From Thermicanus aegyptius DSM 12793 (GTDB lineage: Bacteria > Bacillota > Bacilli > Thermicanales > Thermicanaceae): 64,000 nucleotides of DNA. This document shows, one piece after another, positions 42,174-54,761 of this stretch. How positions within the stretch are numbered: position 1 is the first letter of the stretch; each line of letters begins with the position of its first letter. Where the stretch lies: contig NZ_KI783301.1 of the NCBI RefSeq assembly GCF_000510645.1, positions 3,301,788 to 3,365,787 of the forward strand. Reading direction: 5' to 3'. Under the pieces are notes generated by a model, which worked only from the letters and a program-made list of their open reading frames with translations, did not search any database and was not told the DNA's origin. Both the position numbers and the translations under genes were made by a program.

Positions 42174-42485
42174 CTATCGTTTCATCGTATCGTATTCGTC
42201 CACATGAACGGTCGCCCGGTTTCGATATAAGGCGATGAGGATGGCTAATCCTACGGCGACCTCGGCAGCTGCAACAGTTATCGTAAAGAGGCTAAAGATC
42301 TGCCCTACAATATTCGGATTCATACCAAATTTGGAGAAGGCTACAAGGTTAATGTTAACGGCGTTTAACATCAATTCGATGCTGAACAGGACGGAAACCG
42401 CATTTCGCTTCGTTAAAGCTCCATAGAGCCCTAAAGAAAAGAGCATGAGGGCCAGCAGAAGATAGGTGGAGAGGGGAACACTCAT
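42174..42485 (-). CDS. nuoK: NADH-quinone oxidoreductase (complex I) subunit K
   Basis: The 103-residue product has three membrane helices and the conserved Glu in [18 protein letters not shown] and in [19 protein letters not shown]. It helps link the quinone site to the antiporter subunits. It overlaps nuoJ by 4 bases (ATGA). Confidence 0.95.
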   Translation of the reverse strand: MSVPLSTYLLLALMLFSLGLYGALTKRNAVSVLFSIELMLNAVNINLVAFSKFGMNPNIVGQIFSLFTITVAAAEVAVGLAILIALYRNRATVHVDEYDTMKR

Positions 42486-42979
42486 GATTTATCCTCCTTC
42501 GCCATGATCACCGCGCCGATAAGGGCAACCAAGAGCAGGACGGAAACCAGCTCAAACGGTATCATATATTGATTGAACAGGGTTTGTCCGATCTCCAGCA
42601 CATTGTTTTTGTCAAACTGGGTCACCCGCTCGCCCCAGTTTACGCCTTGGATCCCCCAAGCCATAACCAGAAGGAATGCGAGGACAACGAGAAAGGAGAA
42701 GAACTTCTGTCCCCTCCGTCCCTTTCCTTCCTCTTCGGCATCATGTCGGGTCATCATAATGCCGAAGACGGCTAAAATCGTCACGGCTCCTGTGTAAACG
42801 AGGATCTGAACCACCGCCACGAACTCCGCGGACAATAGCACATAGAGTCCGGCTATGCTTAAGAAGCTAAAAGCGACGGCAAAGATCATGTGGATCACCT
42901 TGGTGAAACTGAGCATGAATACGGCGCCGCTCAACGCAAAGAAGGCGAGGATGAAGAAGGCCGCATATTCTCCGCTCAT
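42482..42979 (-). CDS. nuoJ: NADH-quinone oxidoreductase (complex I) subunit J
   Basis: The 165-residue product has five membrane helices, including the [31 protein letters not shown] segment and the [27 protein letters not shown] helix with a basic loop. These fit NuoJ, whose third helix contains a pi-bulge important for proton transfer. It overlaps nuoI and nuoK by 4 bases each, so the three are translationally coupled. Confidence 0.94.
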   Translation of the reverse strand: MSGEYAAFFILAFFALSGAVFMLSFTKVIHMIFAVAFSFLSIAGLYVLLSAEFVAVVQILVYTGAVTILAVFGIMMTRHDAEEEGKGRRGQKFFSFLVVLAFLLVMAWGIQGVNWGERVTQFDKNNVLEIGQTLFNQYMIPFELVSVLLLVALIGAVIMAKEDKS

Positions 42980-43401
42980 GGTTTATTCACCTCACGGATA
43001 TTCTTATCATTCGCATCCAACCATTTCATGTCTTTAAACAATTCATCCCGGCTGTATTCGGCCAGCTCAAAGTTGTTGGTCATGATGATGGCTTCGGTGG
43101 GGCAAACCTCGGTGCAGAGATCACACAGGATGCAGATTTCAAAATTGATGTTATAGGTATCGATCACTTTTCCCTTTTTTGTTGGGTCCGGATTCGGCTT
43201 TCCCGTCAGGCTGATGCAATCGGTAGGGCAGATCATGGCACACTGATTGCAGACGATGCACTTTTCGGGATAAAATTTTTGGATACCCCGAAAACGATTG
43301 GGGAATTTGTATTCCTCATCGGGATACTTCGTGGTTACTTTCGGCTTCAGCATTTCCTGAAAGGTGTAGCCTAAGCCTTTAAGGAGCCCTGTCCCCTTCA
43401 T
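42976..43401 (-). CDS. nuoI: NADH-quinone oxidoreductase (complex I) subunit I, two [4Fe-4S] clusters
   Basis: The product has 141 residues from ATG 43401, with GGGGTG about 8 bases upstream. It carries two complete ferredoxin motifs, CIVCNQCAMICPTDC and CILCDLCTEVCPTEA, which hold clusters N6a and N6b. These pass electrons from the peripheral arm to cluster N2 of NuoB. The C-terminal tail ([19 protein letters not shown]) is charged. Confidence 0.95.
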   Translation of the reverse strand: MKGTGLLKGLGYTFQEMLKPKVTTKYPDEEYKFPNRFRGIQKFYPEKCIVCNQCAMICPTDCISLTGKPNPDPTKKGKVIDTYNINFEICILCDLCTEVCPTEAIIMTNNFELAEYSRDELFKDMKWLDANDKNIREVNKP

Positions 43402-43416
43402 GAAATTCACCCCTTT

Positions 43417-44412
43417 TTAGAATACCGCCTTTATGAAGGCGGTTAGTACGATGTTGAGGAGGGAAAGCGGCAAGAGTACCTTCCAGGCAAACTCCATCAA
43501 TTGATCGACCCGTACCCGGGGGAAGGTCGCCTGGAACCAGAAAGGCATAAAGACATAGAGAAGAAGTTTTACCAAAAACCAGATCCATCCTGGGATAAAG
43601 CCAAGAATGGGGAGAGGAGGATACCATCCGCCAAGATATAAAACGGTGACAAGCGCTCCCATGGCAAAGAGATAAGTATATTCCGCCAACATAAAGAAGG
43701 CAAAACGAAAACCACTGTACTCGGTCTGGTACCCGGCAATGAGCTCAGATTCCGCTTCGGTCAGATCGAAGGGGGTGCGGTTGAGCTCCGAAATGGAGGC
43801 GATGAAGAAAACGACAAATCCAAGAAATTGGGGGATGATGTTCCACATGTTTTGTTGCGCATGGACAATGTCGATCAGATTGATGCTTCCGGCCATCAAC
43901 ACCACCCCTAAGGCGGCGATGACGAGGGGCAGTTCGTAGCTGATCATCTGGGCGACCGCCCGCATGGCGCCGATCAAGGCCCATTTATTATTGGAAGCCC
44001 ATCCTCCCATCAAAACCCCGATCGTGGAAATGGAGGAGATCCCGATGTAATAGAGAAGACCGACCCCAATGTCAGCAAAGTGAATGCGATCGGTAAACGG
44101 CATCACGGCAAGAACGGCAAAGGCAGGGGCAAAGGCGACGATTGGCGCGATCAGGAATAGGGAACGGTCTGCCTTCGCCGGTATCACATCTTCCTTCAAC
44201 AGAAGTTTTAAAACGTCCGCTGCGGTTTGGAACAATCCGTAAGGTCCCACCCGGTTTGGACCGATCCGCCCTTGCATCCATCCGAGAATCTTTCTCTGGC
44301 CATATATGGCGTACATCACAAAGAAAAGAACGATAAAAAGAAGAGCTAAGGCCGAAAGAAAAAAGACGAGGAAATTGATCAGGTTTAATTCTTGGTTAAG
44401 AAAGAAATCCAT
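43417..44412 (-). CDS. nuoH: NADH-quinone oxidoreductase (complex I) subunit H
   Basis: The 331-residue product has eight or nine helices and the family motifs GRIGPNRVGPYGLFQTAADVLKLLLKED, GWASNNKWALIGAMRAVAQMISYELP and ELNRTPFDLTEAESELIAGYQTEYSG. NuoH forms the quinone chamber and the entry of the proton path. It starts at the base after nuoD ends and is 15 bases before nuoI. Confidence 0.95.
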   Translation of the reverse strand: MDFFLNQELNLINFLVFFLSALALLFIVLFFVMYAIYGQRKILGWMQGRIGPNRVGPYGLFQTAADVLKLLLKEDVIPAKADRSLFLIAPIVAFAPAFAVLAVMPFTDRIHFADIGVGLLYYIGISSISTIGVLMGGWASNNKWALIGAMRAVAQMISYELPLVIAALGVVLMAGSINLIDIVHAQQNMWNIIPQFLGFVVFFIASISELNRTPFDLTEAESELIAGYQTEYSGFRFAFFMLAEYTYLFAMGALVTVLYLGGWYPPLPILGFIPGWIWFLVKLLLYVFMPFWFQATFPRVRVDQLMEFAWKVLLPLSLLNIVLTAFIKAVF

Positions 44413-45516
44413 TTATCCGTCCACCTCCCCGAGTACGATATCAATTCCTCCGAGGATCGCCACCATATTGGCAATGTTTTCTCCGACCAACAGCTTGGGG
44501 AGGATTTGCAGGTTAATAAAAGAGGGGCGCCGGAAATGAAGGCGATAGGGCTGTGGCTTTCCTTTGCTGTAAATATAAACCCCGATTTCTCCCCGGGGGG
44601 CTTCTACCTGTACGAAGGTTTCCCCTTCCGGCGGGCGAATAACCTTTGGAACCTTCCCCATAATCTCCCCGCTTTTAGGAAATTGTTTTAGTGCCTGCTC
44701 CACGATGCGCCTGGACTGTTCCATCTCCGCCATGCGGAGAAGATACCTGGACCACAGATCGCCATCCTCACTGGTGGGAATCTCAAAGTCGAACCGATCA
44801 TAGATCGAATAGGGCTTATCCTTTCTCACATCATAGTTTACGCCCGTACAACGAAGATTTACTCCGGTGAGGGAATACTGAATGGCGGTCTCCTTGTCGT
44901 ACTTCCCCACCCCTTTCAACCGAGCCTGTAAAATTTCATTCCCGGTTACGAGGGTGTGGTACCCTTCTAATTTTCCCTTAAATTCGTCGATAAACTTCTG
45001 AACGCGCGTTAGCCATCCTTCGTCGGGAATGTCCCATTTCACCCCGCCAACCCGCATATAATTATAAGTAAGGCGCGCCCCACTGATCTCGTTGAAAAGT
45101 GAAACGATCTTTTCCCGCTCTTGAAATGCGTAGAGAAACGGGCTCAAGGCCCCCAGATCCAATAAATAGGTGCCGAACCAAACCAGGTGGCTGGCGATGC
45201 GCTGCAATTCCATCATAATGACCCGAAGGTACTCGGCCCTCTCCGGCACCTCAATGCCCATGAATGTCTCCACGGCATGGACGAGGACGTAATTATTAAT
45301 CATGGAGGAGAGGTAATCCAGTCGGTCCGTATAGGGGATGATCTGGGTATAATTCAGGTTTTCTGCCAGCTTCTCGGTCCCTCTGTGGAGATAACCGATG
45401 ACCGGGCGCGCTTCAACAATGGTTTCCCCATCTACCTTTACCACCATGCGAAAAACCCCATGGGTGCTGGGGTGTTGGGGTCCCACGTTTAACAGCATCT
45501 CTTCGGTGCGAATCAA
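44413..45516 (-). CDS. nuoD: NADH-quinone oxidoreductase (complex I) subunit D
   Basis: The 367-residue product matches NuoD (49 kDa subunit): NVGPQHPSTHGVFRMVVKVDGETIVEARPVIGYLHRGTEK carries the His and Arg that line the quinone site, and TGVNLRCTGVNYDVR, GDLWSRYLLRMAEM and DIVLGEVDG also fit. The start is a TTG at 45516, with GGAGG 8 bases upstream. nuoC ends 3 bases upstream, and the next gene nuoH begins at the following base. Confidence 0.95.
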   Translation of the reverse strand: MIRTEEMLLNVGPQHPSTHGVFRMVVKVDGETIVEARPVIGYLHRGTEKLAENLNYTQIIPYTDRLDYLSSMINNYVLVHAVETFMGIEVPERAEYLRVIMMELQRIASHLVWFGTYLLDLGALSPFLYAFQEREKIVSLFNEISGARLTYNYMRVGGVKWDIPDEGWLTRVQKFIDEFKGKLEGYHTLVTGNEILQARLKGVGKYDKETAIQYSLTGVNLRCTGVNYDVRKDKPYSIYDRFDFEIPTSEDGDLWSRYLLRMAEMEQSRRIVEQALKQFPKSGEIMGKVPKVIRPPEGETFVQVEAPRGEIGVYIYSKGKPQPYRLHFRRPSFINLQILPKLLVGENIANMVAILGGIDIVLGEVDG

Positions 45517-45519
45517 TCC

Positions 45520-46314
45520 TTATACCTCCTCGTCGTATTGCTTATAATCTTTCCGGAGAGGATGCCCAACCCAATGATCCGGGAGGAGAATCCGGACTAG
45601 ATCCGGGTGACCCTCAAAGGAAAGACCGAAGAGGTCGTATACTTCCCGCTCCTGCCAATTGGCCCCGGGCCAAATGGATGTAACCGAAGGAATTCTTCCC
45701 CCGTCGCGTTCCGTTTTGACATGAACGGCGATCTGGGTTTTATGCTCAATCGATTGGAGGGAGTAAAAGACTTCCATGTGAGTTTCGAAGTCGATCCCAT
45801 GAAGGTCGTTTAAATAATCAAAGGATAATTCCGGATCCTCTTTTAACAAACGGGCGGTTTCGAGCCATTTCTCTTTTTTAATGTAAAGGGTGGGTACTTC
45901 TTTGCTATGGAAATTGATGAAAGCCTGCTCAACCGGTGAAGAGTCGATTTTCTCTGTGATTCTTTTCACAATAAATTCTAACAGTGGGCGGTTCTTGGAG
46001 GGTTTCTCCGTCTCGTCCGCAGTTGCATCCTGCTTAGGCTCTCCACCTGCCGCTTTTGCTTTAGCGGCTGCGGCTGCGGCGGCCTTTGCCTTGGCTGCGG
46101 CAATGGCTTTCGCTTTCGCATCCGGGTCGGCAGCTCCCGCCGACTCCGCCTGTGCTTCCGGGGCTCCACCTTCGGCCACCGTTTCCTTGGCGTCCGCGGC
46201 TGCTTTCGCCTTGGCTGCGGCGGCAGCCTTTGCCTTGGCCGCAGCGGCGGCCTTCGCTTTTGCCGCGGCGGCGGCCTTCGCCTTCGCTAACTCCAGATCT
46301 TTATCATCAGCCAC
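45520..46314 (-). CDS. nuoC: NADH-quinone oxidoreductase (complex I) subunit C with Ala/Lys-rich N-terminal extension
   Basis: The 264-residue product has two parts. About residues 8-105 are low-complexity: repeated [10 protein letters not shown] units interrupted by a Glu/Gly/Ala stretch ([15 protein letters not shown]) and a second Ala/Lys block. Residues about 108-264 are an ordinary NuoC domain, ending [44 protein letters not shown]. NuoC links NuoB and NuoD in the peripheral arm. The extension would be a long, flexible, strongly positive helix. Extended NuoC proteins are known in related spore formers, but its role is not known. The start is a GTG at 46314, with GAAGGTGA 6 bases upstream, and it overlaps nuoB by 8 bases. 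Confidence 0.93.
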   Translation of the reverse strand: MADDKDLELAKAKAAAAAKAKAAAAAKAKAAAAAKAKAAADAKETVAEGGAPEAQAESAGAADPDAKAKAIAAAKAKAAAAAAAKAKAAGGEPKQDATADETEKPSKNRPLLEFIVKRITEKIDSSPVEQAFINFHSKEVPTLYIKKEKWLETARLLKEDPELSFDYLNDLHGIDFETHMEVFYSLQSIEHKTQIAVHVKTERDGGRIPSVTSIWPGANWQEREVYDLFGLSFEGHPDLVRILLPDHWVGHPLRKDYKQYDEEV

Positions 46315-46837
46315 GGGCAGTCACCTTCTTTCCCGTCTTCGCCTCATAACGAATCTTCTCCTGCAATTTATTGATTCCGTAGATGAGGGCAACCGGACTG
46401 GGGGGGCACCCTGGAATGTATACATCGACAGGTACGATTTGGTCCACCCCTTTAACGACGGCATAGGATTTTATATATGGCCCACCGGCCGTTGCGCAGG
46501 AGCCCATGGCGATCACCCATTTCGGCTCGGCCATTTGATCATAAAGGCGGCGCAGGAGAGGCGCCATCTTCTTCGTCACCGTCCCCGCCACAATCATGCA
46601 GTCGGACTGCCTGGGCGAGTTCCGAAAGAAGACTCCGAAGCGGTCGGTATCAAAATGGGATCCCCCGGTTCCCATCATTTCGATGGCGCAACAGGCAAGG
46701 CCAAAGGTGAGGGGCCAAATCGAGTTGCTGCGGGCCCATGCTTTTATTTGTTCAAGGGTGGTGAAGAAAACGTTCCGGTTGATTTCTTCCCATTCCTCCG
46801 GTTTTACATTCTCCAAACCAAGGGCGGTTATTTCCAT
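46307..46837 (-). CDS. nuoB: NADH-quinone oxidoreductase (complex I) subunit B, N2 cluster
   Basis: The 176-residue product has the four cluster-binding cysteines of the N2 [4Fe-4S] site: the pair in [15 protein letters not shown], one in [14 protein letters not shown] and one in [14 protein letters not shown]2 delivers electrons to quinone. The ATG at 46837 has AAGGTG about 5-8 bases upstream; an in-frame TTG at 46858 was not chosen. nuoA and nuoC overlap it slightly at the two ends. Confidence 0.95.
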   Translation of the reverse strand: MEITALGLENVKPEEWEEINRNVFFTTLEQIKAWARSNSIWPLTFGLACCAIEMMGTGGSHFDTDRFGVFFRNSPRQSDCMIVAGTVTKKMAPLLRRLYDQMAEPKWVIAMGSCATAGGPYIKSYAVVKGVDQIVPVDVYIPGCPPSPVALIYGINKLQEKIRYEAKTGKKVTARG

Positions 46838-47202
46838 TCCAACACCTTCTTCCGCCAAGCATAGATGAGACCAATAAAAAGAAGAAAGACAAAGAGAAGC
46901 ATTTCAAAGAAAGCAAAAAGGCCCAGTTGGTCAAAAGCCACGGCCCAAGGATAAAGGAAGATCGTCTCCACGTCAAAGATGACGAAGAGGAGGGCAAAGA
47001 TATAATATTTTACCTTAAATCGGACCCAGCTTTCGCCAATCGCTTCATTCCCGCTTTCATAGGTCTTCCGTTTCTCTTCCGTGGGGTTGTTGGGCCGCAG
47101 AAAACGGCCTAATGTGAGGGCTGCCACCGGAAGAAGAATTCCCAGGCCGATAAAGATGAGGATGATAAGATAATTGTTCACGTAGTCTGGTGCCAATGCC
47201 AT
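46828..47202 (-). CDS. nuoA: NADH-quinone oxidoreductase (complex I) subunit A
   Basis: The 124-residue product has three membrane helices and the conserved loop [41 protein letters not shown]. It is the first gene of the operon. The ATG at 47202 is only 1-2 bases from GGGGGA; a TTG two codons later (47196) has better spacing and may be the real start. A sigma-A-type promoter lies about 50-80 bases upstream. Confidence 0.94.
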   Translation of the reverse strand: MALAPDYVNNYLIILIFIGLGILLPVAALTLGRFLRPNNPTEEKRKTYESGNEAIGESWVRFKVKYYIFALLFVIFDVETIFLYPWAVAFDQLGLFAFFEMLLFVFLLFIGLIYAWRKKVLEWK

Positions 47203-47251
47203 TCCCCCTTTTTATTATTTCGGGAGTCGACCAATCCTTATTCGCGCATCC

Positions 47252-47281
47252 ATTATAGCACGCTCCAAAAAGGAGTGTCTA
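47252..47281 (-). promoter_or_regulatory. Sigma-A-type promoter of the nuo operon
   Basis: On the minus strand TAGACA (47276-47281) and a perfect TATAAT (47252-47257) are 18 bases apart. The spacer contains the self-complementary CTCC...GGAG. The start point would be near 47244, giving a leader of about 40 bases to nuoA. Confidence 0.75.
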
Positions 47282-47447
47282 TTTTTATGATGCTTTTATG
47301 AAGAACCTTTTATCTCATACGATTGCCCGTTTTACTAAAAAAATGCGATTGGCGAGCTCACTCCCTTGTCACACCCTCGCCACAATTTTATCATTCTCTG
47401 CAGAGATTGTGAAGAGTGGAACAAAAGTCAGATAACTCTCCTGAAAC

Positions 47448-47489
47448 ACGAGAAAAGATGACGATAGAACGAGAAAAGATGAAGATAGA
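47448..47489. repeat. Tandem 21-base repeat (two copies)
   Basis: ACGAGAAAAGATGACGATAG plus one A (47448-47468) is repeated directly at 47469-47489 with one base changed. It lies between the atp terminator and the nuo promoter. Function is unknown; it is too short to be a CRISPR or a transposon end. Confidence 0.6.
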
Positions 47490-47542
47490 AAAGGGACCGT
47501 CTCAAAAGCGTATGGTCGAATAAGCCGATCCCTAATTTTAAA

Positions 47543-47583
47543 CAAAAAAACATCCCGATCCACCATCATAGGGGAACGGGATG
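47543..47583 (-). terminator. Terminator of the atp operon
   Basis: On the minus strand CATCCCG...CGGGATG (47551-47557 with 47577-47583) is followed by seven T residues and another TTT. It lies about 50 bases past the atpC stop. Confidence 0.85.
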
Positions 47584-47632
47584 TATGGTTTTGTGCACTT
47601 TTTTTAAAACATCAACGTGGCGTAAGTCGTCG

Positions 47633-48037
47633 CTACTCCCGGGAACGGCCCACCTCAATCCGGGTTAATGCCCTTCGAAGGGCCAACTCCGCCCGCTTAA
47701 AGTCGTATTCGCTCCTGTCTGCGAGGCGTTGTTCCGCTCTCTCCTTCGCACGGAAAGCTCGATCAATATCAATTTCTTCGGGCAACTCAGCCGTCTCTGC
47801 AAGGATTGTAACTTTGGTTCCGTGAATCTCTATGAATCCGCCGCTTACCGCTACCAATTCTTCTTTCGCATCGGGAAATTGAATCTTTACGGGTGCGATC
47901 TGGAGGGTGGTGACCAAGGGCATATGGTGAGCGGCGATTCCCATCGCGCCCTCAGCCGCCATAACACTGACAAAGGTGACCTGCCCGGAAAAGACGAGGC
48001 GTTCCGGAGTTACGATTTCCAACAGATATGGAGTCAT
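47633..48037 (-). CDS. atpC: ATP synthase F1 epsilon subunit
   Basis: The 134-residue product has the usual epsilon layout: an N-terminal beta sandwich (YLLEIVTPERLVFSGQVTFVSVMAAEGAMGIAAHHMPLVTTL) and a C-terminal helical hairpin (IDRAFRAKERAEQRLAD...ALRRALTRIEV) that can block rotation. It is the last gene of the operon and lies before the terminator. Confidence 0.95.
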   Translation of the reverse strand: MTPYLLEIVTPERLVFSGQVTFVSVMAAEGAMGIAAHHMPLVTTLQIAPVKIQFPDAKEELVAVSGGFIEIHGTKVTILAETAELPEEIDIDRAFRAKERAEQRLADRSEYDFKRAELALRRALTRIEVGRSRE

Positions 48038-48063
48038 CTTCTTTCCTCCTATCGGCGTACGAC

Positions 48064-49473
<1,410 letters not shown>

Positions 49474-49514
49474 CTAACCTCCAATCTCTTTACGCTTCTT
49501 TCCTCGTTTATTTG

Positions 49515-50384
49515 TTACAGAGCGTTTGCCCCGGCTACGATTTCGGAAATCTCTTGGGTAATGGCTGCTTGCCGCGCTCGGTTTAGCTGCAGGGTATAAT
49601 GGTCGATCAGCTCGGTGGCGTTATCGGTGGCACTCTTCATCGCCGTCATCCGGGCCGCATGCTCTCCTGCCTTTGCTTCCAGGATGGCGCTAAAAATGAG
49701 GGTCTCCGCATAGCGGGGGAGCAATTCGGAGAGAACCGCTTCGGGAGAGGGTTCATACTCATATTGAACCTCCGCTTCACCCTGCCCCTTCTCTTCCCCG
49801 CTTACGATCAAAGGAAGCAAGCGCACCATCCTGGGCCGCTGTGTCATTGCGTTGACGAACTGGTTGTAGACCAGGTAAAGCTCATCGTAGGTCCCGTCTT
49901 CAAAATAGCGGACCGCCTGTTGCACAATCCTCTTCGTATCGGAAAACGTGGGGAAATCGGATAACCCTACGGTCTCTTCCAGGATGGGATATCCCCTTTT
50001 TCCGAAGAAATCTCTCCCTTTTCTTCCTACGGTAAGGAGAAAGTATTCCTCTTTGCCCGCATGTTTCTCCTTAAGCTCCCGCTGCAAAACCCGTATCAGG
50101 TTGGCATTATACCCACCGGCCAAGCCTCGATCCGCAGTGATCAGAAGATAACCGGTTTTCTTAACGGGACGCCTTTCCAGCATGGGATGCGTAACACCTT
50201 CTGTCCCCGATGCGATCCTCATGATCACCTCCCGGATCTTCTCCGCATAGGGTTTGGAATGCTCAGCCCTCTCCTGTGCCCTGCGAAACCGAGAGGCAGA
50301 GACCATCTCCATCGCCTTGGTGATCTGGCGGATATTCTTGTTGCTGCGGATGCGCGCTCGAAGTTCACGCAGTCCTCTTGCCAT
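49515..50384 (-). CDS. atpG: ATP synthase F1 gamma subunit
   Basis: The 289-residue product has the central-shaft helices at both ends (RELRARIRSNKNIRQITKAMEMVSASRFRRAQE and MTAMKSATDNATELIDHYTLQLNRARQAAITQEISEIVAGANAL) and the Rossmann-like middle (YLLITADRGLAGGYNANLIR). AAGGGGGTGG precedes the ATG. Confidence 0.96.
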   Translation of the reverse strand: MARGLRELRARIRSNKNIRQITKAMEMVSASRFRRAQERAEHSKPYAEKIREVIMRIASGTEGVTHPMLERRPVKKTGYLLITADRGLAGGYNANLIRVLQRELKEKHAGKEEYFLLTVGRKGRDFFGKRGYPILEETVGLSDFPTFSDTKRIVQQAVRYFEDGTYDELYLVYNQFVNAMTQRPRMVRLLPLIVSGEEKGQGEAEVQYEYEPSPEAVLSELLPRYAETLIFSAILEAKAGEHAARMTAMKSATDNATELIDHYTLQLNRARQAAITQEISEIVAGANAL

Positions 50385-50414
50385 TTTACCACCCCCTTCT
50401 TCCCGGGCTCTTCA

Positions 50415-51944
<1,530 letters not shown>

Positions 51945-52487
51945 TTAGGCTCTTTTTTCCAGAAAACGTTCTTTTAATTTAACCAATTGCGTGCGGATAC
52001 TCCCGTCGTAAAGCGTATCTCCGATGCGGACCACGACCCCTCCCAAGAGGGCTTCATCGGTTCTCGTCTTTGCTCGAATGGTTTTTCCCGTCTTCTCTTG
52101 GAAGAGAGAAATGATTTTCTGCTCTTCTTCCTTGGAAAGCGGCTTGGCGGTCGTGATCACCGCTTCCACCCATCCTTCTTTCTCGTCCACCAAGCGGAGG
52201 AAGGATTCATAAACGGTCTTAAAAAGGGTCTCTCTGCCGTTATCCACCATGATGGAAAGAAAATTTTTCAGGTAGGGATGGGCGTCTCCCGCCAGCGATA
52301 GGATAATCCTCTTCTTATCCTCCAGCGTCACCTGGGGATGGGCAAGGAGTCGCCTCGCATCCGGCTCTTCCTCCAATCGCAGAATAAAGCGGGAGAACCC
52401 TTCCCGAATCGGGCCTAAGATCTTTTTTTCCTGTGCAGCCAGGAAAAGGGCCTTCGCATAGGGTCTGGCGAGGGAGAGTTTGCTCAT
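51945..52487 (-). CDS. atpH: ATP synthase F1 delta subunit
   Basis: The 180-residue product has the N-terminal six-helix bundle that binds alpha (SLARPYAKALFLAAQEK) and the C-terminal b-binding part (GGVVVRIGDTLYDGSIRTQLVKLKERF). It overlaps atpF by 4 bases (ATGA). Confidence 0.95.
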   Translation of the reverse strand: MSKLSLARPYAKALFLAAQEKKILGPIREGFSRFILRLEEEPDARRLLAHPQVTLEDKKRIILSLAGDAHPYLKNFLSIMVDNGRETLFKTVYESFLRLVDEKEGWVEAVITTAKPLSKEEEQKIISLFQEKTGKTIRAKTRTDEALLGGVVVRIGDTLYDGSIRTQLVKLKERFLEKRA

Positions 52488-53023
52488 TGCAATCCTCCCA
52501 CCTGTTTCATGTATTGGTCAATCAAATTCCGGTTTGCCTTTTCATCCAACTCTTTTTCGATTAGACGACCGGCGATGGCGACCGATAGGCGGGCCACTTC
52601 CTCACGGAGGGAGGCGATGGCATTTTCCCGCTCCCGGGCGATTTCGCTCAAGGCTTGTTCTCTTAGGCGCGCCGCTTCGTTTCTGGCCTCTTCCAGCAGC
52701 TTGGCGGCTTCTTTATCACTCATCGTCTTCGCCCGCTGCAAAATCTCCGCCGCTTCCTTCCTGGAGGCTTCCAACGCGGCCTCCTGATCACGGAGAAGCT
52801 TTTCCGCCTCCATCCGGTGCTGTTCCGCTTCCTTTAGCTGATGCTCGATGTGTTCCTGCCTTTTCTGCATCATCGTGAGGAGGGGCTTAAGGGCATACCG
52901 GCGCAAAAGGAAGAGGAGAAGGATAAAAATCACCAATTGCAATAAAAAGGTCCCCAGTTCTACCGGCAGGCCGAAAATATAGATATCCGCTTGTGTCGCT
53001 TCCGCTTCTGCGCTCAGGAACAA
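52484..53023 (-). CDS. atpF: ATP synthase Fo b subunit
   Basis: The product has 179 residues from the TTG at 53023. A membrane helix (LGTFLLQLVIFILLLFLLRRYAL, about 20-42) is followed by a long, charged coiled coil (QKRQEHIEHQLKEAEQ to the end) that forms the stator stalk. AAAGGAG lies 10 bases before this TTG. A GTG at 53062 in the same frame (192 residues) has only a G-run upstream and is the alternative. The downstream atpH overlaps it by 4 bases. Confidence 0.9.
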   Translation of the reverse strand: MFLSAEAEATQADIYIFGLPVELGTFLLQLVIFILLLFLLRRYALKPLLTMMQKRQEHIEHQLKEAEQHRMEAEKLLRDQEAALEASRKEAAEILQRAKTMSDKEAAKLLEEARNEAARLREQALSEIARERENAIASLREEVARLSVAIAGRLIEKELDEKANRNLIDQYMKQVGGLQ

Positions 53024-53181
53024 TTCCCCGTCACTCCTTTCAGGAGAAATAAAACCAGTCACATAAGAAAATCCCCCCCGATCTCGAGGGAGCCAGGTGT
53101 TTTGTAAATGCCAAAAAGTAAACGGAAGCGCTCCCTTACCCGATCATCAGCATGATAAGAGAGCTTTCTGCCTCCCAATTT

Positions 53182-53430
<249 letters not shown>

Positions 53431-53503
53431 TCATTTTCCATTGATAAGATCAAATTTCAAGTATTTATTTATAAGGGAATTCCCCTATAAATCCTAAATC
53501 CGT

Positions 53504-54596
<1,093 letters not shown>

Positions 54597-54640
54597 AGCA
54601 AAGCCTCCTACGGTACCCCTTCCTGTACGATTCCTACGAT

Positions 54641-54670
54641 ATCGTACACTAATTGTGATAGGGTTGTCAA
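54641..54670 (-). promoter_or_regulatory. Sigma-A-type promoter of the atp operon
   Basis: On the minus strand a perfect TTGACA (54665-54670) is followed after 18 bases by TACGAT (54641-54646). The start point would be near 54634, about 38 bases before the atpZ start. Confidence 0.65.
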
Positions 54671-54761
54671 TGATTGAAACGGAGTTTCATTTTTTTCCTT
54701 TATTTTGTCTCATCCATTCAAAAAAAGATAACCTTATTCGTCATAAGTATAACACATTGAG

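Larger units (their letters stand above)
47203..47632 (-). other. Intergenic region between atpC and nuoA
   Basis: This roughly 430-base stretch holds the nuo promoter (47252-47281), a tandem 21-base repeat (47448-47489) and the atp terminator (47543-47583). A minus-strand open frame of 66 codons crosses the repeat, but it has no ribosome binding site or family match and was not called. Confidence 0.6.

Noticed and set aside
45890-46864. 324-codon plus-strand open frame, Ala-rich, opposite nuoC and nuoB
   Set aside because: It is the antisense shadow of the Ala/Lys repeat of nuoC and of nuoB; no ribosome binding site and no family match.
47448-47489. Possible CRISPR repeats
   Set aside because: Only two adjacent copies without spacers.
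47369-47569. 66-codon minus-strand frame over the 21-base repeat
   Set aside because: No ribosome binding site, and it overlaps the atp terminator; best read as non-coding.
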